Shown here: piece by piece, positions 38,591 through 47,802 of the stretch
Layout of the letters: each line of letters starts with the position of its first letter
Position numbering within the stretch: position 1 is the first letter of the stretch
Assembly (NCBI RefSeq): GCF_019334725.1
Contig: NZ_CP079818.1
Location: 62,001-126,000 of the forward strand
DNA: 64,000 nt
Direction: 5' to 3'
Origin: Neisseria perflava
GTDB lineage: Bacteria; Pseudomonadota; Gammaproteobacteria; Burkholderiales; Neisseriaceae
Notes under the pieces: generated by a model
The model's database searches: none
Told to the model about the DNA's origin: nothing
The model's input: the letters and a program-made list of their open reading frames with translations, nothing else
Program-made: the position numbers and the translations under genes

Positions 38591-39319
38591 TTACTCGGCA
38601 GCAGCTTCTTGGGCAGCGGCTACAGTTTCTTGCAGCGCTTGGTTTTTGCCTTCCAAAACTGCGTCAGCGATGCCGCGGCAGTACAGGCGGATAGCTTTAG
38701 CGGAGTCATCGTTACCAGGGATAACGTATTTCACGCCGTCAGGGCTATTGTTGGTATCGACTACGGCGATAACAGGGATGCCCAATTTTTCAGCTTCAAC
38801 CAGAGTACCTTTTTGGTAGCCGGTATCGATAACGAAAATCGCGTCAGGCAGGCCTTTCATGTTTTTGATACCGCCCAAAGAACGTTCCAGTTTTTCAACG
38901 TCGCGTTGCATTTCCAGAATTTCTTTTTTGTTGAAACCGCCTTCAGCAGCGTTTTCCAGGGCAGCAGTTTTTTCTTCCAGGCGTTTGATGGATTGCTTAA
39001 CGGTTTTGTAGTTAGTCAGCATACCACCCAACCAGCGGTAATCAACGAAAGGCATACCGGCACGGGTAGCTTCTTCGCGGATGATGTCGCGGGCTTGGCG
39101 TTTGGTACCTACGAACAATACTGTACCTTTGTTGGCAACCAGACGACGTACGGCTTCTTGCGCCTCTTGGAACATCGGCAGGGTTTTTTCCAAGTTTACG
39201 ATATGGATTTTGTTGCGCGCACCGAAAATGTATTGAGCCATTTTCGGGTTCCAGAAACGGGTTTGGTGACCGAAGTGAACACCGGCTTCAATCATCTGAC
39301 GCATAGTAATTTGAGACAT
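38591..39319 (-). CDS. rpsB: 30S ribosomal protein S2
   Basis: 242 residues. MSQITMRQMIEAGVHFGHQTRFWNPKM is the canonical S2 start and later FVDYRWLGGMLTNYKT and DAIFVIDTGYQKGTLVEAEKLGIPVIAVVDTNNSPD are conserved. The C terminus is Ala/Gln-rich. First gene of the rpsB-tsf pair. Confidence 0.97.
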   Translation of the reverse strand: MSQITMRQMIEAGVHFGHQTRFWNPKMAQYIFGARNKIHIVNLEKTLPMFQEAQEAVRRLVANKGTVLFVGTKRQARDIIREEATRAGMPFVDYRWLGGMLTNYKTVKQSIKRLEEKTAALENAAEGGFNKKEILEMQRDVEKLERSLGGIKNMKGLPDAIFVIDTGYQKGTLVEAEKLGIPVIAVVDTNNSPDGVKYVIPGNDDSAKAIRLYCRGIADAVLEGKNQALQETVAAAQEAAAE

Positions 39320-39497
39320 GTTATTTCCTTGAAAGGGTTAAAGAGCACACATTCAATCGCATAGAACTTGATAGGCGGCGCCTATTGTCAAGCACCCTTC
39401 GGCGAAAGTGGGCATAAGTTTTAAAAAAATAAAAGCGTGTTTCCGAAATGGAAAACTGACGGATTATAGCGGATAAGAGGCCGTCTGAAAAGGGATT

Positions 39498-39740
39498 TTA
39501 TACCTTCCCGTCCTGTTTTTCATCCGCCTGTACCGCCTTTTGGCGGGCCGCTTCAAACTCCGCCTGCTCCTGCCGTTTCATCAGGCGGTTGCGGCGACGG
39601 ATGGTCACGACAAAGACCGTAAACACAGTGGGCAACACTGCCCAAAAAACCAAATAAATCAACGCGCGCGCAATACTCGGCTGCGCGGCGGAAAACATCA
39701 CGGCAACAAAAAGATAGCCGATGGCGACAATGTGCCACAT
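39498..39740 (-). CDS. Small membrane protein of unknown function
   Basis: 80 residues: two membrane helices (MWHIVAIGYLFVAVMFSAA and ALIYLVFWAVLPTVFTVFVV) followed by a basic, charged tail (RRRNRLMKRQEQAEFEAARQ). Located between rpsB and a folate gene, facing away from the latter. No family recognised. Confidence 0.6.
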   Translation of the reverse strand: MWHIVAIGYLFVAVMFSAAQPSIARALIYLVFWAVLPTVFTVFVVTIRRRNRLMKRQEQAEFEAARQKAVQADEKQDGKV

Positions 39741-39818
39741 CGTGTGCGTCCTGTTTGAATGTTAACAAAATCGTTATAATCGCAACATTCTACCGCAATC
39801 CCGAAAGGCCGTCTGAAA

Positions 39819-40409
39819 ATGAGGAATCCCGAAAAATCGGCACTACGCAAACAGTTCCGCCGCGCACGCGCCCAAATGAGCGCCGACGAGCGGAACGCCG
39901 CCACCGAAACCATCAACCGCCTGCTCAAGCCCTACATCAAAAAAGGACAGAAAATCGGCGTGTATTGGCCGATGGGCAAGGAATTGCGATTGGACGGTTT
40001 TGTCCGTACCGCACAAAAACGCGGCGCAAAACTCTACCTGCCCTATATCGAACCGAACACGCGGCGGATGTGGTTCACACCCTACCCTGCCGACGGCGCC
40101 AAACAAGAACGCAAACGCGGCCGCGCCAAATTGCACGTCCCCCAATTCACCGGCAAAAAAATCCGCGTCCACCAACTCAGCCTGCTGCTGGTCCCCATCG
40201 TCGGCATCGACAAACGCGGCTACCGCCTCGGACAGGCCGGCGGCTATTACGACGCCACCCTCTCCGCCACGAAATACCGCCTGCAAACCCAAACCCTGGG
40301 CGTAGGTTTCGGCTGCCAACTGACCGACACCCTGCCGACCGAACCCCACGACCTGCCGCTGGACGGGTTTGTATCGGAGTCGGGCGTGCTGATGTTCAAA
40401 CATCATTAA
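39819..40409 (+). CDS. 5-formyltetrahydrofolate cyclo-ligase
   Basis: 196 residues. Early KSALRKQFRRAR, then GVYWPMGKELRLDGF, and the key late motif LLLVPIVGIDKRGYRLGQAGGYYDATL match the YgfA/MTHFS family. ATP-dependent cyclisation of 5-formyl-THF to methenyl-THF. A DUS directly abuts the start codon (AGGCCGTCTGAAAATG), so it occupies the ribosome binding position. Confidence 0.9.
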   Translation: MRNPEKSALRKQFRRARAQMSADERNAATETINRLLKPYIKKGQKIGVYWPMGKELRLDGFVRTAQKRGAKLYLPYIEPNTRRMWFTPYPADGAKQERKRGRAKLHVPQFTGKKIRVHQLSLLLVPIVGIDKRGYRLGQAGGYYDATLSATKYRLQTQTLGVGFGCQLTDTLPTEPHDLPLDGFVSESGVLMFKHH

Positions 40410-40504
40410 TCAATAGCTTTCAGAAGACCTCAGAGATGCCGTCCGTTAAGACACTATAAAAGGTCGTCTGAAAACTCAAACTATCAAATACAAAGGAAAC
40501 CTCC

Positions 40505-41092
40505 ATGACTGATTTCTCATCCACTCCCGTTTTATCCTTCGACCGCGTCCGTCTCGAACCTTTAACAACGGCACACGAAGCCGGTTTGCGCGAAGCAGTT
40601 TGCGACGGCGAAGTTTGGAAGCTGAACGTAACCACCGCGCCCGAACCCCACCAAGTAGCTGACTATATCCGCACCGCCATACAAACCCGCCTCGCCTTTG
40701 CCGTCATCGACGAAGACACGGGAAAAATTGTCGGCTCAACTTCGCTTTACCACATCGACCCCGCCATCCCACGCCTCTACATCGGTTTCACATGGTATGC
40801 CCTGTCGGCACAGCGCACGCACATCAATACCGCCTGCAAAATCATGTTGCTCGACTACGTTTTCGACACTTTAAACTGCCGTTGCGTCTGCTGGCAGACC
40901 GACAACCTCAATACCTCCTCCCAACGCGCCATCGAACGCTTGGGTGCACACCAAGACGGCATCTTGCGCTGCCACAAGCTGCGGAAAGACGGCAGCGTGC
41001 GCGATACGGTTGAATACAGCCTGCTGCGTGAGGAATGGCCGCAGGCAAGGGTAAAACTGCTCGAAAAAGCGGCAGCTTATGACGCGTCCTGA
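40505..41092 (+). CDS. GNAT-family N-acetyltransferase (RimJ/RimL-like)
   Basis: 195 residues. LEPLTTAHEAGLREAV, then GKIVGSTSLYHIDPA, RLYIGFTWYALSAQRTHINTACKIMLLDYVFD and RAIERLGAHQDGILR follow the RimJ/RimL acetyltransferase pattern. Substrate unknown. AAAGGAAACCTCC precedes the ATG. A degenerate DUS-like pair precedes the gene. Confidence 0.75.
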   Translation: MTDFSSTPVLSFDRVRLEPLTTAHEAGLREAVCDGEVWKLNVTTAPEPHQVADYIRTAIQTRLAFAVIDEDTGKIVGSTSLYHIDPAIPRLYIGFTWYALSAQRTHINTACKIMLLDYVFDTLNCRCVCWQTDNLNTSSQRAIERLGAHQDGILRCHKLRKDGSVRDTVEYSLLREEWPQARVKLLEKAAAYDAS

Positions 41093-41206
41093 AAAAACGT
41101 TTTCTTCTTCATTTTTTCATCAGAATACGCCCATCTTGCTGACAATCCGAACTCTTTAAAAAATTAATGAAATAAGGTGCAACACCATCAATCCCCTGAT
41201 AAATAA

Positions 41207-41233
41207 AGGCCGTCTGAAAATTTCAGACAGCCT
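41207..41233. terminator. DUS stem between acetyltransferase and mnmG
   Basis: AGGCCGTCTGAAA (41207-41219) with TTTCAGACAGCCT (41221-41233). One mismatch and a near-zero loop. It lies 17 bp past the mnmG stop. Confidence 0.6.
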
Positions 41234-41249
41234 TTATTCGGATTAAACC

Positions 41250-43145
41250 TTACTTGGCATCTTTAAACCCGCGCTTCAAATGCACCATCAGCAACGCCAC
41301 CGCCGCAGGGGTTACGCCGGAAATGCGGCTGGCTTGTCCGACGGTTTCGGGTTTGTGCTGGTTGAGCTTTTGCTGCACTTCGGCGGATAAGCCTTTGACT
41401 TTGCTGTAATCAATGTTTTCAGGTAGCCTCAATGTTTCCAAATCGCGGCGGCTGTCGATTTCTTCGTTTTGGCGGTCGATATAGCCTTGGTACTTGACTT
41501 GGATTTCCACTTGTTCGACCACGCTGTCGGCAAGTGCGGTTTCAGGTTGTGCGTCGGGCAGGGTCATCAGCGCGGCGTAGTCGAGGTTCGGGCGGCGCAG
41601 GAGGTCGTGCAGGTTGGCTTCGCGGCTGAGTTTTTGGCCGAATACGCGGATTTGCTCGTCTTCGGCGAGTTTTTGCGGCGTGTACCACGTTGTTTTCAAA
41701 CGTTGGATTTCGCGTTCGATGGCTTCGCGTTTTTCGTTGAACATGCGCCATTGTTCTTCACCCACTAAGCCGATTTTGTAGCCGTCTTCGGTCAGGCGCA
41801 TGTCGGCGTTGTCTTCGCGCAGTTGCAGGCGGTATTCGGCGCGGCTGGTGAACATGCGGTAGGGTTCGTTCACGCCTTTGGTGATGAGGTCGTCCACCAA
41901 TACGCCGAGATAGGCTTGTTCGCGGCGCAACAGGAGCGGATCTTGTTCGCGGATGTATTGCACGGCATTTGCGCCTGCGAGCAGGCCTTGCGCGGCGGCT
42001 TCTTCGTAGCCGGTCGTGCCGTTGATTTGTCCGGCAAAGAAGAGGCCTTGGATGGTTTTGGTTTCGAGGCTGGCTTTAAGGTTGCGCGGATCGAAATAGT
42101 CGTATTCGATGGCGTAGCCGGGGCGCAGGATATGGGCGTTTTCAAGGCCTTTCATGCTGCGCACAAGGGCGATTTGGATGTCGAACGGCAGGCTGGTGGA
42201 GATACCGTTAGGATAATATTCGTGCGTGGTCAGGCCTTCGGGTTCGAGGAAAATCTGATGGCTGTCTTTGTCGGCGAAGCGGTTGATTTTGTCTTCGATA
42301 GACGGACAATAACGCGGACCCACGCCTTCGATTTTGCCGGTAAACATCGGGCTGCGGTCGAAGCCTGAGCGGATGATGTCGTGGGTTTGCGTGTTGGTAT
42401 GCGTAATCCAGCAAGACACTTGGCGCGGGTGCATATCGGTGCTGCCGCGTACGGACATTACGGGAACGGGTGTGTCGCCGGGCTGTTCGGTCAGTTGGGA
42501 GAAATCAATCGTGCGTCCGTCGATACGCGGAGGCGTGCCGGTTTTCAGACGGCCTTGAGGCAGGTTCAATTCGCGCAAGCGGCCGCCCAAGGATTTGGCG
42601 GCTGGGTCGCCGGCGCGGCCGCCTTCGTAGTTTTCCAAACCGATGTGGATTTTGCCGGACAAAAACGTGCCTGCGGTCAGTACGACGGCGCGTGCTTTAA
42701 ACTCCACGCCCATCGCGGTAACCACGCCGCTGATGCGTTCGCCATCAAGCGTTACGTCTTCGACGGCTTGTTGGAAAAGATCGAGGTTTTCTTGGTTTTC
42801 CAACATTTCACGGATGGCGGCTTTATATAGGATACGGTCTGCCTGCGCGCGCGTGGCTCGCACTGCCGCGCCTTTGCTGGCATTCAAGCGGCGGAACTGG
42901 ATACCGGATTTGTCGGTTGCCAACGCCATTGCGCCGCCTAATGCGTCGAGTTCGCGCACGAGGTGGCCTTTGCCGATACCGCCGATGGAGGGATTGCACG
43001 ACATTTGGCCGAGGGTTTCGATGTTGTGTGAAAGCAGCAGGGTTTGCGCACCCATGCGTGCGGCGGCAAGTGCGGCTTCGGTACCGGCATGGCCGCCACC
43101 GACGACAATCACGTCGTAGGTTTTGGGGTAAATCATGTAAGTCAT
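41250..43145 (-). CDS. mnmG: tRNA uridine-5-carboxymethylaminomethyl modification enzyme MnmG
   Basis: 631 residues, usual for MnmG (GidA). Rossmann FAD motif VIVVGGGHAGTEAALAAARMG (about 13-33), the CNPSIGGIGKGHLVRELDALGG motif, GTFLSGKIHIG, and the C-terminal helical domain that binds MnmE. An ATG three codons in is an alternative start. With MnmE it modifies U34 of several tRNAs. At 41418-41429 the coding strand contains a DUS of a non-Neisseria dialect (see findings). Confidence 0.95.
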   Translation of the reverse strand: MTYMIYPKTYDVIVVGGGHAGTEAALAAARMGAQTLLLSHNIETLGQMSCNPSIGGIGKGHLVRELDALGGAMALATDKSGIQFRRLNASKGAAVRATRAQADRILYKAAIREMLENQENLDLFQQAVEDVTLDGERISGVVTAMGVEFKARAVVLTAGTFLSGKIHIGLENYEGGRAGDPAAKSLGGRLRELNLPQGRLKTGTPPRIDGRTIDFSQLTEQPGDTPVPVMSVRGSTDMHPRQVSCWITHTNTQTHDIIRSGFDRSPMFTGKIEGVGPRYCPSIEDKINRFADKDSHQIFLEPEGLTTHEYYPNGISTSLPFDIQIALVRSMKGLENAHILRPGYAIEYDYFDPRNLKASLETKTIQGLFFAGQINGTTGYEEAAAQGLLAGANAVQYIREQDPLLLRREQAYLGVLVDDLITKGVNEPYRMFTSRAEYRLQLREDNADMRLTEDGYKIGLVGEEQWRMFNEKREAIEREIQRLKTTWYTPQKLAEDEQIRVFGQKLSREANLHDLLRRPNLDYAALMTLPDAQPETALADSVVEQVEIQVKYQGYIDRQNEEIDSRRDLETLRLPENIDYSKVKGLSAEVQQKLNQHKPETVGQASRISGVTPAAVALLMVHLKRGFKDAK

Positions 43146-43165
43146 GTTTATGTGTTCTGTAAAGG

Positions 43166-43201
43166 TTTCAGACGGCCTTTTGTTGATCAGGCCGTCTGAA
43201 A
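43166..43201. terminator. Inverted DUS pair between mnmG and amgK
   Basis: TTTCAGACGGCCT (43166-43178) and its complement (43189-43201), 13-bp stem, 10-base loop. It lies past the amgK-like stop on the minus strand, before mnmG. Confidence 0.6.
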
Positions 43202-43229
43202 AATGGAATCAAATCTTAAAAAACCAAGC

Positions 43230-44234
43230 TTAGAAGGTATAGCCTGTTTCCAATTCGTCATCACCGACCAATTCGACCAGCAATGCATACAGCGGAGCCA
43301 AATCGTTGTAACGGCGGGATACGCGGCGCAAGTAGTTCAAGAAGCGCGGGATTTCAGGGCGGTATTTGTCTTTGCCGTCACGGTAGTACAGACGGGCAAA
43401 AATACCGGCTACTTTCAAATGGCGTTGTACGCCCATCCATTCAAACCAGCGGTAGAACTCGTCAAACTCGGCAGGCACAGGCAACTGGGCAGCGCGTGCT
43501 TTTTCCCAGTAACGGATGACCAAGTCCAATACAAATTCTTCTTCCCATTCGATAAATGCATCGCGCAGCAGCGATACCAAATCATAGGAAATCGGGCCGT
43601 AAAGCGCGTCTTGGAAGTCCAACACGCCCGGGCGGCCTTTTGCCAGCATCAGATTGCGGACGATAAAGTCGCGGTGGACATACACTTTAGGTTGTGCCAA
43701 CAGGGGCGGCAGCAAAGTATCGACGGTTTGCTGCCACAACTGGCGTTGCTTGAAGGTCAGCTCGCGGCCCAATTCTTTGGCCACAAACCATTCGGGGAAC
43801 AAGTTAATCTCGCGCAGCATGACTTCGCGGTCGTATTCCGGCAGTTTGCCGGGCTGACTGGCCTTTTGCAGTTCGATCAGTTCGTCGATGGCTTCGAGCA
43901 GCAGGGCTTTGTGGGCGGTTTCGCTGTTTTCCTGATTCATGGCGGTCAGGAATGTGGTATTGCCCAAATCGTTCAACACCATAAAGCCCAACGCTTCATC
44001 CACATGAAGCACTTGCGGCACATTGACCATGTTAAACAGTTTTTGCACTTTCAAATAAGGCGCAACACTCATCTTCTCAGGAGGCGCGTCCATACAGATA
44101 ACGGTTTGGCCGTCTGAAAACGTCGCGCGGAAATAGCGGCGGAAGTCGGCATCGGCTGCCGCAAAGCTCAATTCGAACGGCTGGTTCGGATAAACAGACT
44201 CCAGCCAGTTTTGTAATTCGGTTTGTCGTTGCAT
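43230..44234 (-). CDS. amgK: Phosphotransferase, AmgK-like MurNAc/GlcNAc kinase
   Basis: 334 residues in the aminoglycoside phosphotransferase fold. Kinase-like motifs: VHRDFIVRNLML (catalytic loop), DFQDALYGPISYDLVSLLRDA (metal-binding DxD-like and the following helix). In Pseudomonas amgK lies next to lptD and recycles cell-wall sugars with MurU. The divergent lptD here has the same context, but murU is not adjacent. It phosphorylates MurNAc/GlcNAc at the anomeric carbon by analogy. Confidence 0.75.
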   Translation of the reverse strand: MQRQTELQNWLESVYPNQPFELSFAAADADFRRYFRATFSDGQTVICMDAPPEKMSVAPYLKVQKLFNMVNVPQVLHVDEALGFMVLNDLGNTTFLTAMNQENSETAHKALLLEAIDELIELQKASQPGKLPEYDREVMLREINLFPEWFVAKELGRELTFKQRQLWQQTVDTLLPPLLAQPKVYVHRDFIVRNLMLAKGRPGVLDFQDALYGPISYDLVSLLRDAFIEWEEEFVLDLVIRYWEKARAAQLPVPAEFDEFYRWFEWMGVQRHLKVAGIFARLYYRDGKDKYRPEIPRFLNYLRRVSRRYNDLAPLYALLVELVGDDELETGYTF

Positions 44235-44303
44235 AGCGGTATCGCAGAATTTCAGGTTACAATAACCGCTATTCTAACTGGCAAACCGATTTAAGGGGCG
44301 ATT

Positions 44304-46703
44304 TTGGCTCGTTTATTTTCACTCAAACCCTTGGTACTCGCCTTAATTATGGGCTTTGGCGCAACAGCCGTACGCGCGGAAGATGCTTCTGTTCCGCAGG
44401 CGGAAGACTATACCCCTGCCCACACCGCCGCATCCAAACCGGTAAAAACCAGCCAAAGCGAAGCCGATCCGCTTTCCTTGGGCAGCACTTGCCTGTTTTG
44501 CGACCACGAAGATGCCAAGCCGGCCGAAACCGCCGAAATCAAACGCAGCGGCGAGCCTGCACTGCCTGCCGATTACACCCGCGTCAACGCCGATAAAATA
44601 GAAGGTCAGACCCAAGTCGGCGTCCGTGCCGAAGGCGACGTCATTGTCGAGCGCAATGCCGATGTTCTCAATGCCGATTGGGCGCAATACGACCAAGCCA
44701 CCGATACCGTTACCGCCGGCGACCGCTTCACCCTGTATCAAAACGGTTCGACCGTATCCGGCGATCAATTGGTTTACAACCTCAAAGACCAAACCGGTTC
44801 CGGCACTGCCGTACGCCTCAATACCGAACAAGGCGGCCGCCGCCTTCAAAGTGTCAGCGAAAAAGCCGAACTCAAAGGCAAAGGCCTCTACAAGCTCATC
44901 AATACCAAATTCAACACCTGTTCGCCCGGCGACGCCAGCTGGTATATCCAAGCACAAAGCATTGAAGCCGATGAATCGACAGGTATCGGCGTAGCCAAAC
45001 ACGCTTCGCTCGTATTCGGCGGCGTCCCCGTCCTCTACACGCCTTGGGCGGACTTCCCCATCAACGGCAACCGCAAAAGCGGCCTGCTCGTTCCGACTAT
45101 TGCCACAGGTTCAGACGGCCTGGAGCTGAGCCTGCCCTACTACTTCAACCTTGCACCGAATTTGGATGCCACCATCCGTCCGGGCATTATCAGCAAACGC
45201 GGCGTGCAACTGGGCGGCCAAGTGCGTTATCTGCAACCGAATTACAGCGGCGAAGTCGATGGCGACTGGATGCCCAACGACCAAAAAAGCGTCCACAACA
45301 ACCGCTACCAGTTCAAATGGAAACACCAGCAGCAGCTGAACAGCAAAATCAGCGGCGGCATCAACTACAACCAAGTTTCCGATGACGATTACTACCGCGA
45401 CTTCTACGGCCGCGAAGACATCGCGCGCAACGTCAACCTCGACCGTCAAGCATGGCTCAATTACAGCGACAAACTGCTAGGCGGCAGCTTCGACGGCTCG
45501 TTGCGCGTACAAAAATATCAAACGCTTGCCAACCAAGACGGTTATAAAGACGAGCCTTATGCCATCATGCCCCGTCTGACCGGCCGTTGGCAAAACCATC
45601 TCGGCAAAGCGCAACTCAACGTGTTCGGCCAATTTACCCGTTTTGACCACGATACCAAGCAAGACGGCAGCCGCGTGGTGCTCTACCCGAGCGTCAAATG
45701 GGACTTCCACAACCAATGGGGCTACATCCGACCTAAAGTCGGCGTACACGCCACTTATTACAGCCTCAACAGCTTCAATGGCCAAAGCGGCCGCAATGTC
45801 AGCCGCGTCCTGCCGATCATCAACGTCGACAGCGGCCTGACTTTCGAGCGCAGGGCCCGTCTCTTCGGCGGAGAATACCTCCAAACGCTCGAACCGCGCC
45901 TGTTTTACAACTACATTCCGACCAAGTCCCAAAACGACCTGCCCAATTTCGACAGCTCCGAAAACAGCTTTACCTACTCGCAGCTGTTCCGCGAAAACCT
46001 GTATTCGGGCAACGACCGCATCAATTCGGCCAACAGCCTGACGCTGGCCACACAAAGCCGCATCCTCAACCCCAACACCGGTGCGGAACTCTTCCGTGCA
46101 GGCATCGGCCAGAAGTTTTATTTCAAAAAAGACAACGTCCTGCCTGACGGCAACGTCAGTAATTATCCGCGCAGCCAATCCGACTGGGTAGCCTTTGCAC
46201 ACGGCAACCTTACTCCGAGCACACGCATTGATTTGGACATCCACTACAACCAAAACCTAAGCCGTGCCGAGAGCTACGCCGCAGGAATTACCTACAACCC
46301 CGAACCCGGCAAAGTCTTAAGCGCGCGCTACAAATACGGACGCAACGAACGCATTTATCTGCAAGCCAACGGCGACTATTTCTACGATAGGCTCAGCCAA
46401 GTCGATCTTGCCGCCCAATGGCCGTTGAGTAAAAACCTGTACGCCGTCGCCCGTTACAACTACGAAATCGAAGCCAAAAAACCGCTGGAAATGCTCATCG
46501 GTGCAGAATACAAAAGCAACTGCGGCTGCTGGAGCGCAAGCTTGGTCGGCCAACGCTATGTTACCGGCGAAAACAGCCACAAAAACGCCGTATTCTTCAA
46601 CCTCCAACTCAAAGACTTGAGCAATATCAGCAACAACCCATTCGAAAAACTCCGCTTAGCCATCCCCGGTTACAGCAAAACCAACGAGGTAGTCAAACAA
46701 TGA
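44304..46703 (+). CDS. lptD: LPS-assembly protein LptD
   Basis: 799 residues. The start is TTG (44304-44306) with AAGGGG upstream; it begins MARLFSLKPLVLALIMGFG with a signal peptide ending VRA. Four conserved cysteines appear: two in STCLFC, one in FNTCSPGD and two close together in SNCGCW (five in total). An OstA-like N-domain (about 100-200) is followed by a large beta barrel. It inserts lipo-oligosaccharide into the outer leaflet with LptE. It shares a 4-bp overlap with surA. Confidence 0.93.
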   Translation: MARLFSLKPLVLALIMGFGATAVRAEDASVPQAEDYTPAHTAASKPVKTSQSEADPLSLGSTCLFCDHEDAKPAETAEIKRSGEPALPADYTRVNADKIEGQTQVGVRAEGDVIVERNADVLNADWAQYDQATDTVTAGDRFTLYQNGSTVSGDQLVYNLKDQTGSGTAVRLNTEQGGRRLQSVSEKAELKGKGLYKLINTKFNTCSPGDASWYIQAQSIEADESTGIGVAKHASLVFGGVPVLYTPWADFPINGNRKSGLLVPTIATGSDGLELSLPYYFNLAPNLDATIRPGIISKRGVQLGGQVRYLQPNYSGEVDGDWMPNDQKSVHNNRYQFKWKHQQQLNSKISGGINYNQVSDDDYYRDFYGREDIARNVNLDRQAWLNYSDKLLGGSFDGSLRVQKYQTLANQDGYKDEPYAIMPRLTGRWQNHLGKAQLNVFGQFTRFDHDTKQDGSRVVLYPSVKWDFHNQWGYIRPKVGVHATYYSLNSFNGQSGRNVSRVLPIINVDSGLTFERRARLFGGEYLQTLEPRLFYNYIPTKSQNDLPNFDSSENSFTYSQLFRENLYSGNDRINSANSLTLATQSRILNPNTGAELFRAGIGQKFYFKKDNVLPDGNVSNYPRSQSDWVAFAHGNLTPSTRIDLDIHYNQNLSRAESYAAGITYNPEPGKVLSARYKYGRNERIYLQANGDYFYDRLSQVDLAAQWPLSKNLYAVARYNYEIEAKKPLEMLIGAEYKSNCGCWSASLVGQRYVTGENSHKNAVFFNLQLKDLSNISNNPFEKLRLAIPGYSKTNEVVKQ

Positions 46704-47689
46704 ACTTCAAACCCCTGATTCTCGTCGCCGCACTCACTCTCGCAGTAGGCGCACACGCCGCTCCTAAAGCCAAAGCGACCAAAGCGCGTACCAGCAAAAC
46801 TCCAGTCGTCAGCGCCACTACCATGCCTGCCGTACAAAGCGGCGTACATCTTTCAGACGGCATTGCCGCGGTTGTCGACAACGAAGTCATTACCCACCGC
46901 CAAGTAGCACAAGCCGTGGCGCAAGCGCGTCAAACCATGCCTAAAGGCACACAAATGGACGCCAACGAGCTGCGCCAACAAGTTTTGGCACAAATGATCA
47001 ACCAATCCCTGATCCTCCAAGCAGGCAAACGCCGCAACATCCAAGCGACCGATAGCGAAATCGAAGCCGTTATCGCGCACAACCCCAACATCAAAAACCC
47101 GTCTGCCGCCGTCCGTCAAGACATCGCCGACAGCATTATTGTTGAAAAAGTGCGCCAACAGGCCATCATGCAAAACAGCCGCGTGAGCGACTCCGAAGTG
47201 GCACGTTACATCGAGCAGGCCAAACAACAAGGCGTAACCCTGCCTGAAGCAGACCCTGTGCGCCAATACCATGCCCAACACATCCTCATTAAAGCCGACA
47301 ACGACAATGCCGCCGTCGGCGCAGAAAGCACCATCCGCAAAATCTACTCACAAGCCCGCAGCGGCGCAGATTTCGGCGGTTTGGCACGCCAATACTCGCA
47401 AGACAGCAGCGCCGGCAATGGCGGCGATTTGGGCTGGTTTGCCGACGGCATGATGGTTGCCCCGTTTGAAGAAGCCGTCCACAAACTCAAACCCGGCCAA
47501 ATCAGCGCCCCTGTCCGCACCCAATTCGGCTGGCACATCATCAAGCTGAACGACGTCCGCGAAGCAGGTACGCCTGAAGAGCGTCAACAAAACGCTGTCC
47601 GCCAATACCTGTCTCAACAAAAAGCGCAACAGGCGACCACCAACCTCCTGCGCGAACTGCACAGCAGCTCCTACGTTGACGTACGCTAA
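46700..47689 (+). CDS. surA: SurA-type periplasmic chaperone/peptidyl-prolyl isomerase
   Basis: 329 residues. Signal peptide MNFKPLILVAALTLAVGAHA, SurA N-domain (about 50-160, GIAAVVDNEVITHRQVAQAV) and one parvulin PPIase domain (about 195-290, HAQHILIKADNDNA...GGDLGWFADGMMVAPFEEAV). E. coli SurA has two parvulin domains; this one has a single copy. It helps fold outer-membrane proteins such as LptD, whose gene overlaps it by ATGA. Confidence 0.9.
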   Translation: MNFKPLILVAALTLAVGAHAAPKAKATKARTSKTPVVSATTMPAVQSGVHLSDGIAAVVDNEVITHRQVAQAVAQARQTMPKGTQMDANELRQQVLAQMINQSLILQAGKRRNIQATDSEIEAVIAHNPNIKNPSAAVRQDIADSIIVEKVRQQAIMQNSRVSDSEVARYIEQAKQQGVTLPEADPVRQYHAQHILIKADNDNAAVGAESTIRKIYSQARSGADFGGLARQYSQDSSAGNGGDLGWFADGMMVAPFEEAVHKLKPGQISAPVRTQFGWHIIKLNDVREAGTPEERQQNAVRQYLSQQKAQQATTNLLRELHSSSYVDVR

Positions 47690-47727
47690 TCGCGCGTATT
47701 GTTAAAAAGACAAGAATCGGTACAATA

Positions 47728-47758
47728 AGGTCGTCTGAAACCTATTTTCAGACGGCCT
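47728..47758 (+). terminator. Mixed-dialect DUS stem after surA
   Basis: AGGTCGTCTGAAA (47728-47740) with TTTCAGACGGCCT (47746-47758), followed by TATTCC. One G-T position. Ends the lptD-surA unit. Confidence 0.65.
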
Positions 47759-47802
47759 TATTCCCTTTTACTTAAACAACCTATTGATTAAAGCACCCCA
47801 TC

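Noticed and set aside
44343..46253. Long minus-strand ORFs opposite lptD
   Set aside because: Shadow frames of a GC-rich gene; composition follows the lptD codons.
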